This document shows, in pieces, positions 13,601-25,600 of a stretch of 64,000 nucleotides of DNA. Within the stretch, counting starts at the first letter, position 1. The number at the start of each line of letters is the position of its first letter. A program made the position numbers and the translations under genes. Source of the stretch: Sclerodactyla briareus (lineage: Eukaryota; Echinodermata; Holothuroidea; Dendrochirotida; Sclerodactylidae); assembly GCA_026419785.1 (NCBI GenBank), contig JAODTK010005897.1, positions 1-64,000 of the forward strand. Direction: 5' to 3'. The notes under the pieces are model-generated. The model saw only the letters and a list, made by a program, of their open reading frames with translations, ran no database searches and was not told the origin of the DNA.

Positions 13601-16600
13601 CGGTGTACCTTCCTCGACGATAGATTTTCACCTCTCCTCTCTCTGCCAGAGCAAAGGAGTGCTGTTAGCACCCACATACATGGTATATCTTGCTGGGAAA
13701 CGTTAAGTGCACTTGAGCCCCCTCGATTACTCCTATTTCAGGTGAGTCACCCTGACTTTAACCTCATCAGCAGGTATATACACAGATCTCCTCAAACATA
13801 CAAGATTTTGGGCTTCCGTTAAGTGGTTCACAAACATAGATTCATGAGTCATCCTCATTAAACGTAAAGAGCTTTGGCTAATTGAATTGTCTCTCGCCAT
13901 TCACCGTGTTAATGAATCTTGCGAGCATGTTTTTGGAAGGGGGTCATGGTTAGGCACTAGATTTTGTTTTCACTTCAGAGTGTTGATACAGGAAGCAAAT
14001 GGAATGCGACACATCGTATGAGAGAATGAAATATCAATAATCGTTGAACATTCAAGGACCCTGGCTAGAAATTAATCTAATTTGCAAATGGAGGGGGGGG
14101 GGTGGGGGCAGTTTGGCCTCTGGTATGGCTTGGTCATTACCAAACACTACTGAGGTTGTTTTGAGATTCTCTGCATAAGCTCAAAGTTGCATACTTGTGT
14201 GACTATGGCTCAGCATTCGGTACTTTTTATTTATAACATTATGGATATCATACCCAGACCGAATTCCAGCTGATCGGGGTGTGCCAATGAGGCACATTCA
14301 GCTATAGCAAATTCCCCATGAGTCAGGGGGCCTCCTGTAATAACAATTCAGCACTGTAAGCCTGTAACTAGCAAATGACCAATGGGATCTGAATGAAAAC
14401 CTTCAAAATGTTCACAGATATTAAAGTATGATCAAGAAGCATAATTTATTGCACCTTTTTCTGTGTGACATCATAATTCCCCAGAATTATCAAAAGTATA
14501 TTGGAATAACTCAAATAAAGGAACCTGCTAGAATGTGTAAATTTGGGGTGAGGGGATTTGATGTGTTCTTCCTCCAACTGTGCTAGTTTGAAGAAAATCT
14601 GTTTTATGACTGACAGATTGTATAGGTATATGTATAAGAAGTAAGTTTTACCAAACTAACTACAGGAGTTTTTTCATGGCGAAATGCCCATGACATTGCC
14701 AGGCCAGACACCTGCTAGTTCGCAAACATCAAGTTTTACTAACTTTTTAGTGGCCTGAAGGCTTTTATCCCTGATTGAATATTCTGTAGCCATTCACTGG
14801 TCATAACATGTTGTAAATTCACTCCCCTCAGTGATTATCTTTACGATCTCATGTGATATTACAAACATTTACGCGAGCAAAAGCTATCTCTGACATTTAG
14901 AAGACCGTTGCAGAACACGGACTCGGCTGTGATCCTCAGACATGAGTCCATCCAGTACCTCCGATCACTTAGAACCCATAATTGAATTTTCCGTAATTGT
15001 CCATGAACCATTGATTTAGCCATAAAAGAAAGGGGGAATTGACAGGTGTTAAATCTTTTCCTCCTTATATTGGGGTTGTTAAAATTTTGTAGTTTCATAT
15101 CGGAAGCTCCTTCTGTACAGTCAGCAAAATGCAAGGCTATTTCAATCAATTTGAATTGTGGAGATTTATTGTCTTATTGCATTAGGAAATAGCCTGCCCA
15201 AAGTGTGCTTGAGTAGTTTTGTAAATGTTGGATTCATTCGACTTGATGGTAATTTTAAGGAAGCATGTTCCTGCTATTCAATTGATTTGGTTTATAGAGA
15301 TGTTCAGTATGAATGGGGAGGAAGTTCTTGCTTCTTTTCACTGAGAGTTTATCCAATGATTTTGAAATTGATTTGTAAGACTTATAAAAAATCTCTCAAA
15401 AATTCTCTCAATGTAACGTTGGTATATATAGGTCGTTTGGTCATCCTGGTATTTGACATTGACACTGCTGTTTTCAGTTATCCACAAGTCACTCGTATTG
15501 AGAGGTACCCAATTCCCTTCATTGTCCTAATTTCCTGTCATTGTCCTAATTTTTCCTTATTGTCCATGAGCCATTGATTGATAAGAAGAGAGGTCATTGG
15601 CAGGTGTTAACCTACTTTTTCTGTGTTATACCGTTATCGTTTTTTTTTTTTTACAGTTTTGTAGTTTCATATTGGAAGCTCTTTCCGTACAGTCAGCCAA
15701 ATGCAAGGCTACTTTGATTACCCTGGGTTTTGCACAGTTTCATAGTTTTATGCAGGAGGAAATAATCTGCACAAAAGGAGCTTGTACCAATGTGCTTGAG
15801 TAGTTTTGTAATATTGAGTTTTTTTCAACATGAAGGCTGATTTTAGCGAGACCTGTTTCCACTATTCAATTGATTTGGTCTGTAAGATGTTTACTATGGA
15901 TGGGGAGGCAGTTCTGGCATCCTATGAGAGTCTATTCAATGATTTTGAAATTGATTTTTGAACCTTATGAAAACAAAATTCTTCTAGTGTAGCGTTGGTG
16001 TATATAATGTGACCTACATTCGGTGAGTCAGGTAATTGACAGGTAGAATACCATGCAATTGGCACTGTTGTTTTTCGGTTATCCACTTCTATGTCACTTT
16101 GGGAAGCGTAAGTGACAACCTGTAGTGGCAATTGGAGAAATATATTTTTTTATTTTATTTTTTATTTATTGTCTTCTTTAACCAGGGTAGTCCCTATCAG
16201 TTGCTATAGCACTGCTTTCCCATAGAGGCCCGGGAACACAACCACGCAACATCACAAATATATACAAACATCAAGAACAAACAGAAAAATAAAAAGAATC
16301 CAAATAGGCAACATGTGAGCAAAAATGGCACCCCTTACAAAAATAGATATTGCTTCAGTTTGCGCTTAAATGTATCACAGTCTGGCAAGCATTTGAAATT
16401 TGAGGGCAGGCCATTCCATGATCTCGCTCCGGAAACCTGAATGATCTCTTGTCGTTTTCGGTTTTGAAAAGGTCAACGGCAATGTTGTTAGCACAACTCG
16501 ACCTAGTACGGTATGTCGAGTTCTCTGGAGATTGATATGAGAAATGACGTATTCCGGGGCAAGACCATGGACACAATTATACATAAGAATATTCCTAAAA

Positions 16601-19600
16601 TAATGGGCCCGTTGACGAACAGTTAGCCATTTCAATTCCTTATACATATCATCAACATGAATATCCAGCAACCCGCATCCCAACAACCCTAGCGGCCCTA
16701 TTTAGAAGAATTTGAATGCGGTCAACTAGTTTGTTTAGATGCTGTAGACCACACAGGGGACAATAATCAATATAGGGAAGGAAAATTGTGTTATAAAGAT
16801 TAGTAACGTGTCTCTTATTTATACACCAACTCAGTCTCTTTATGATGCCTAGTTTCTGAGACAATTTGGCGCTGAACTTGATTATATGCTCCTTCCATTT
16901 AAGGTATCGGTCGAACCACATTCCCCGGATTATGAATGAACATTGTCAAGGGCATAGTCGCCATGTTTAACGTTAAGAGGGGATCCTCCGCCAATGGCCT
17001 TAGACGCACCAAACAGCATGACGTTTCCTTTTTGATGCGTTACATAAGCTTATTACTGTGCACCCAGTCAGCGACTGCCTTCAGGTCCTCATTGATTGCT
17101 CTCTCAATATCAATTGTTTTGTTTCCCAGCACACATAATAGCAGTGTCTGCCCAGCAATACAGAACAACCTTACAATTGTTCAACTACATTGGGAAGGAT
17201 CATTAATGAAATATGTGAACAAAGCGGTCCCTAATATGGAACCCTGGGGACCTCCAGGGGAACCCGGATGGGAGTCATATTCAACACCGTTCATACAGTA
17301 GTTTGTTTCCTAGAAGCGAGATATTACGCCTCCAATCCAGTTTCCTTACCTATTATGGCTAATAGAAAGTTTCCTCAGCAGAATTTCATGGTTTACAGTG
17401 TCGAATCTTTTTCCAGGTCTAGGAAAACAGCAACCAGTAAGCATCCCCTTTCCATAGGTTCCAAGGATATAGTCAGTTTACACCAGTGACGCAGTAAGAG
17501 TAGAATGTTGCGGCTAAAGTCAGAACTTGGGCGGAACTGAACAACCCATGTGCTTGAAGTGGCTGTAGCATGGAATGAATTGCCTTTCAAGTATGTTGCC
17601 TGAACCACCGTAAGAATAGAATAGGCTGCAGTCCCCACATTTTGTTCTTGGTCCATCCTTATAGCTGGGAATAACTGATTTGATCGTTCATTAGAATCGA
17701 CGAAGTGAACATAGTAAGATTAAGGATTGAATGTTATGGTTTGCAATGTGCGTGTTTCTACTCTAACGAGTCTGGCACTTATACCATCATACCTGTTGCT
17801 TTCCCATCTTGAAGGCTGCCAAGGTGTTTAACCACAAGTCCTCCACTTTCTCCTCAATTGCAAAACCTGGCAGCATTATTCATTCCCTCACAGGCATCAC
17901 TCCCATCATCACCAAATTTATCTGCTAATTCACTACCAATGCTGGTGAAGAACAATTACAGGCATTAGATTCTTTCTCTGGGTTTTAATAGCATTACCAT
18001 CAACACTAATCTCATTGATAGCACCGCTGCCGTTTCCTTGGCAACAGGGAACTTAGTGTTTCCACATGGCCTTGCTATTGCCGTTATTTTGTTTGATAGT
18101 GGTAGTGTAGTAGGTTCCTTTTAGAGACAAGAGGCGGGTGTTGGAATCTGAAGTGATGAAACGCTTGTGGCTCCACTGGGATTCAAATTTGTTTATACCT
18201 CCTAACTTTTGTATTCTTCATCATACCCCCTGATGATTGAGTGACGGTACCGGGCAGTATCCACTGATATTCAAGCATCCCTACCCTCTCTTGGGGTTTA
18301 AATTGCTGTTAGGAGACTCCCACAGCTGATTCTGTCGCCTAAACAACATTCACCCTCAATCTCTCTCCACAGGCGAAGGTTTCTACGTAGCCTGCACCAT
18401 AGGCACGTCCTGAAATTCATTGGGGTCATGTACAAAGATAAGAAGCTGAACATCATAACAGGTAAGGATGAAGTCACGTAGGGTAGGTTTTGACGGTTCT
18501 GAATCTTTCTCATTCATTCAACTTAACCCACATTGACTATGCACCCCACCCCAGATGGTGCACGTCGAGCAATTACACCAATGCGGGTTGGCAACCCCAT
18601 CGCTCGTCTCTTTTTTGCCATGCTAAGTCCTTCTAGTTCGTCAATTTTTTGGCTCTAAGTATTCGCCCAAAAAATTGTCCTATGATCAGTTTTCTGGCTT
18701 GTACTTCTACCACCTTCTCTCCCCGTCCGCCTTGCCAGCCCCTGAAGCAGGTTTCAGTTCCTAGAATTCAAAACTAGGGAGTAATTAGAAAATACAGTTT
18801 CCAGTCTGTGTACTTCGTAGATCAGATATTGATGAAAAAAAAACATTAATGGAAATATAGTCATTATTTCAAGGACAAGGAAAATTGTCATTTTGGTGAT
18901 TTTGGACATCAAAATTGTGAAAGTCTGTGCCTTGATATACATAGCAATACACATAGGGGAAATCTCAAATCCTGTCTATCTGTGCAGTATGGCTGCAGGT
19001 TCTATTTCACTAATACAACTTTTGATACTCCGTATTGCCACTCTGACATAAGACTGCCCTAGCATTTTGTGCGGCCCATGTGTGAGGATGTGACTGCCTT
19101 TAATCCTATTTCACTGATTCAATTTAATATACTCCATATTGGACTCGGTGCTCTTTCCCCATGTGATCATCAGGCACCAGGCCAAATACACAGACGGGTG
19201 TGCACCCGTCCCTGTTTACCACAAAGTGTCTGCATCTTCAGAGTAACACCCATGCCATGTCAGAGAGGAATTGAAAAACTTCGAACACAGAGTAAACTGC
19301 AAAACAAACTCACATCCATTGTACAAAAGTCCTGCAAATGGGAGAGATGCCCCATCATAAGAGCCCAATTGATAGACTACATTGACAGATTCACGTTGCC
19401 GGTTGGCAGGCCTTTATAAGCACAAGGCCTGTCATGCAAAATCTTCACTGGTTTGTTCTTTAAAGTTCCACAACTGCCTCGGATTTAACTGGTGTGCAGT
19501 AATTTGAATTATAGTGGAGGGTCTATGCAATTTTATAGATAATATTATATACGGATTTGAGAATACGGAGAGGCGATGGCAACCCAATGCTTGTAACTAT

Positions 19601-22600
19601 TTAGAGCAGAAAAATGTCCTGCGAGCTATACTGCAGAACAAGCAGCTGCATTTTTATACATACAATTGTATCCGCAACCCCATTCTGTGTTACTCTAATT
19701 ATTGATAACAGGAAAGCTACGGAGACAAATTCTAGATAGAGCAACCCGGATATGGAAAGTGTCATTATGTGTGCATGTAGTATCAAATCAAGGAGTACAA
19801 TCGCCTTCAGCACAGGTTGGGGGACTTTTTGTCTTCAGGCGACGCATGCCAAGAGTCTGTTGTACATCCCTTCACACATAAACTAGCAAGTTAACGAAAC
19901 GTAACGTTTCAAGTATTGTTCAGCTCCATACTATACATAGCAGTGCCAATCCAGTATAGGCATGTTATCGTTGATTGCCACGGCTAGATTTGAACCCATG
20001 GAGCAAAATCTTGTGGGATTTATCTTTGTTTAAATTCTCTTTATTTTCATTTTTGTGCTCTTTGTAGAATATATCTCCGGTGGATCACTGGTAGAGCTAT
20101 TGTGAACCATGTAAATAGTATTGCCGGTAACGTTTCATATATCAAGTTATGAGAACATGCAATAAGAATTTCAGCATCATCAGGATTCTAGTTTGGCCAG
20201 AAAGGTCAGAAGGAATTGAATCTCGTGAACGACTCTGAAACCACACACCACCCAAGAAAGAAGAAGGAAGAAAAACAAACTCAAATAAGTCTACCCACAA
20301 TCATGAAAATCAGTAAGACTGTTTCTTGAAGGCATGTTAACACTCTTGACCAACCAACATCTGCAGGGGGGGCTATTTCACTCAGTTGTCAACTGAAAAA
20401 ATGAATATCTGCCAGAGCTAAGTTCGAGATTGCAAAAAGCCTACAAATCTGGATCATTGCGATGAATATGAGATTTGGATTAAGCCTAATTACGGGTTCT
20501 GATGCTATCCTGCCATTCTTCTGCCCATTACAAAATTATCATTGATTTCAGCAATACCCCCTCCATGGTGGCAAAAGAGTTCAAATATCAAGGACATATC
20601 TTCAGGGTTGGTGAGTACACCTCCTTTCATTTGATTAAGCCAATGGTCATGTAGCAGATTTGGCCTCAAACTAGCACAGGTTGAAAAGAGACATATCAAA
20701 ACCCCACACCACAAATTTGGAGGTTCTAGCATGTTGGCCTTGCTGAGTATTTCAATGTACGTTTTGAAAATTTGGGGAATTCCTGACATCACTGGGGGTG
20801 GGGGGGGGGGGAAACGATCCAAAGGCCGCCCATATACACTATACAGTAAATGCCTGCAGTTTGCTGATCTGATCACAGAAAGAAGAAATAGGGTATTACT
20901 TAGAATGAATCAGATTATTATTTATTATTTTGTGAATGATTATTGTAGTTTCTATTTAGGTCCAATCTATAGTTTGATGGTATGAGATTTTTTAACAGAA
21001 CATTTTTGCATTGACCTTGTCATTACCAGGGTGATCCTGCGGTTCCCCCCATATTTTGGCACAAATGAAATTTGCATTCGGTCTGGGGTGCTGCTGTCAT
21101 AGTGAATGAATGGAAAGTACCAAAAGTCCAGCTATATTTACATGACCCTTGGCGTTTAGTGGATTTGTCCAGTAACCTGAATGAATGCCTCTACACAAAA
21201 GCACCTGCCGATTGACACAAAAATATCAATGAACATCCACTCGTACCCTAGGGTCCAATTTTACCACTGCGGCCAGTCCAAAAAGAAACCCCTGCTCTGC
21301 TTCGAGTAGTGTTCCTCGTAATATGTTGAAGGACAACTGCAGGTAAGTTATGAAGGGGCTAATATATTAACAGGAGAAAAACTGATTGCGTCAGTCCAAA
21401 CCCAAGTCATATATGACTTTCCGTACAGTTCCTCTGAAGTTGGTGATGTGTAATGTGCAAGATTGAAAAGCAATCATTCATGGCGATAATAATAAAAATA
21501 AACTCCCACATAGGAGGAAGGTCACATTGAAAGGGGTTTGGCCCTAGATACAGCTTTTCCCCATATCTATGATATACCTTGTTGCATCCAAGCCTGCGTG
21601 GCCTTGATATTCCTGATTTTCTGGCTAGCTCCTACCTGGCACTCACCAACCCTTTGTGCAGTGCGCCCCCACTAACAAAAGCTACGTAACGAACTCTATG
21701 ATCAACACCGTCTTTGATAGTATAGAAAAGATATTATTATTCAGCCATGTTGTTTGATTAATTGTCTGCTGTGTTATTCCTTCTCCTTAATTTTTTCTTT
21801 CGTAGAGTGACTTGCATTCCATGAAAATCATCCATCGAGATTTGAACTCCCAGAACGGCCTGGTAAAAGAGGTAAGGTTGGCTTTACTTTAGTTCCCAGC
21901 AAATCATTCTGGTGAACCTTCTTGGAGATATGAGAAAGACAGTTTAGATACAATTCCAGAGCCAAATGACTTACAATATTTTTGAGGATGTGACTCTTCC
22001 AGAACCGGGGTTTCCATTAACTTTTTTGGCAGGCTGTGTTAGAGTTTGTTAGTGATCACCTTGGGTCAAGGGGTGGCCCAATGCTGCACCATGGAGCCAG
22101 TAGCTTGAAAATATGTTGTACATGATGGTCACTATTTGACAGAGTTCTGATGGGCTTTATGCGGATATAGTTTCTGTCGCTTCAGACCACTGAATTGCAA
22201 CAGATGGCATTAACTGGTCTATTGTAGTTGTCTTGGAATTTTGTATTTCTTAACAATTTGTGATACAAAATTGAGCATCTGTCTATTATTGTGTTTTACT
22301 GCTGGCACTATGTTAGACTAGAAAAATGATGAATTCCCCTGGTAGAGTCGGGCCGAACATACCCCTCAATCGGCCATGTTAGTGATGCCCCTGTACCGGT
22401 CCACGCCAATCGTTACACCACATTATCACTTTATGCTATTAGATGACTTGTGTATGATCTCAAGGCCAGGGGATACCCGGAAAATGATCTTGTGTGAAGA
22501 TCCTAACAGCGATGATATCCAGGGATTTTGATAGCGGATGCAGTCTCTACACAGTTCAATTCCCAAATATTTGACCATTTCTGCACTACATTTTGCACAT

Positions 22601-25600
22601 AAGGCTCACAGAGAAATTAATGGGGCCATGTGTTTTAAAACAACAGACACATATAAATACGTGGTGATATATGGGTTCATATTGAGTCCTTTTGGTCTGA
22701 AGAGGTCAAGGGCTCCATAGAAACTACGCGTTCCAGCGTTCATTATGAACAGACACATATGAATACATGGTGATCTATGGGTTCGTAGTGAGCCCTCTTG
22801 GTTTGAAGAGGTCAAGAGCTCAATAGAAAGGAATGGGGTCCATGCAATCATAACAACCCAGACACATATCATACACAATTTAATTGAAATGCAAATGCTT
22901 CTGTACAATTTGCTGCCTGTCCATGACAGCCCGTTCAATCATTTCGTATTTTCCCTCGGTGAATGCTGGGACGGCTCGGCCCGGATGGCCCACATCTCTG
23001 GGAGCCGCCCTGCTCTGGAGAACCGGGAGAGCCAACCGACGGCTCTGGAGAGACAGAAAAGCTGCCCCACGGCTTCGGAAGCGGAGGCTCTCATACACTT
23101 GAGTATGGACAACTAGTATGGCAAAGAGAAAAGGGCGATGGGGTGGCCAACCCGGATTTGTGTAATTGCCAGAAGCTTGATAGGTTTGGGGTGGGGTGCA
23201 TAGTCCATGTGGGGAAAGTTGAATAAATGAGATAGACTTCTGAGAACCATTTTCCTTAGCTGTACATGACAGCCCGTTCAATCATTTTGTATTTCCTCAT
23301 GGCAGGACGGTAGCGTGGTGGTTGCTGATTTTGGCCTGGCCAGGGTCACTGTCGAGGACAAGAGCAACCCAGAATCCCCGTCCTGCAAGAAATGAAGAAA
23401 TCTGGACATACGAGAAGAGGTACACATGGTGCAACCTTTCTGGATGGCGCCTGAAATGATGAAAGGTACATCTTGGCAGCAGAGGTTGCTCGTATTGGGT
23501 CGTCAGCTGCTGCGGTGATTCAGCCTCGTTATTCTGCCTATCTGTCATCCTCAAATGCTGCTTTCCTTTAAATGCCTAATCAATTGTATCCAAGTTCCGG
23601 ATAAATGTTTCCTTAACTGTTTTTGTATGGGCATTAAGGTGTGCTGAGCAAGTGGTCCACCTTCTCAGAATTTATAACAGGCAAAGCATATCATCAGGAC
23701 CGCTAAAGGAAGAAGGATTGCATATAGGTTGGTAAATGATGCAGGCTGATGACATCATCGAAACACCAAGTCGGTAGCAGAAACTCTTCAAATGACTTGG
23801 CCAATATACACACATGAAACTTCATTTATTCAGCTGGGAAATGCTACTCTCGTATTTCCTGTTATTAATGGTGACCGTTATCATATAGAGTTTGTCAAGA
23901 TATGATCAAAATATGATCAATAGCTAAATAAAACTCAATATGAGAGTGTTTACACTATTGAAATCACAATATGATATGTTGTTGACTAACCATAATCAAT
24001 TTCATGTCATAGAAACAGGTGTAGTTATGTATAGGACTCAAATATAGCCACAATAACCCTTCACGATCGGAAAAACTCAACTATATAGTCGTACAGTAAC
24101 CGATCCATTCTCTATAATGTCAGCTTTATCATTAGTCATATAAAGTTTAGGTAATCAACTTGGTTTCCATGAACCACGATGTTTAGTTTAGTGATTAAGG
24201 TCAGGAGGACATCATCCTCAAAATGACCCCGAAGCCCAACATCCCAGGAAGGAAGAATGAACCAAAACTCTAAATAATTCGCCCGTGATTCCTGAAAAAT
24301 AAATCAAGATGTTCTTGAACGTCATTCCACTCTTAGAGCAAACAAACATTTTCAGGATACAATTCCCTCATTGATCAATCTCTTGGAAGAAATATTTACG
24401 AAATTGTCCCTTCACTCCCTTGCCACGAAGCTTGAGACAGTGTCCTCTATTTGCAGTAGCATCGAAAATTCAAAGAAGTAGTGGAAGGACAGGCCATCAG
24501 TCCATGAGAAATTTTGAAAACCGGGTCAAGTCACCCCGAATCCGCCTGCAGCTCCAGGTATTGACCAATACGCCTTAATTAATCATTCCTTCCGCGTAGG
24601 ATAAATTTTTCATTCAGACGTGAATCAATTCTCGTTGCTCTAATGCTGAACGTTTTCAATTACCTGACTGTCTTTTGCAAAGTTAGGGATTCCACACTTG
24701 TGCAGATACTCTAGGTGCGGTCTCACCAGTTGCTTAAACAGCCTGACAATGATATCATTATCACGGAAACTGGCTGACGTCATCAGCCAAGAATCCATTA
24801 CCTCTTCTAGCAGCTTCGCACACCCTGCTTTGGAAGGTTTCAAAGAAGATCAAAACAAACCCCAAGGTCTTTTTCTCGTATCACCTCCTGATAATTGGCA
24901 TTCACTTGAAGTAAGCGTTGTTTGTAGAAACCAACAGGCATAACTTTGCACTTGTTGACATTGAAAAACCAATGTGTGCTAGTGCGCCCAGGACGAACAG
25001 TTCCCCAATTCCCATTCACTATATTTAATGCTACTACGTCCCAGGCCCTTGTAATTTTGCCTGTTTGGCCATGCACAGAATAAAGTTGCTGTCCTAAGTG
25101 TGTACAGAAGACGGTATGGCTTTCACTAGGCACTCTTTGATCTCCCCAGCGCCAAACTGCAGGATGCCCCAACTCATTTCATGCTCACATGCGATAAACT
25201 CCTATATCGGGCCCTGTCCCTTCGTGCATGATATAGTTTTCTGTTCATACATCTGTTCATATCCTTGATTCCTTTGGGATCGATACCAAGGTAAAATTGG
25301 CCTATCACAGTCTGAATGCCCCGAATTAACTAATTGTTAGCATATAGCCCTGAAATCGATGTTATGAACGTGATATAGGAGTCTTTGCCAGTTGAAAGTG
25401 TTCTCTGAACTTATGTATGAGATGTATTTGATGGTATCCAGCCTTTCCATGAATTGAGAGAATACAATGCTTTTAGGGCTCATATATCACGCTCATAATT
25501 ATCCAATTGCAGGGCCATGCTAACATATTTAGAGTCAACTGGGCATTTCATACTGTGATAGGCCAATTTGCCAGATCTGCTGTGATTTCCTTGGGTGGAC

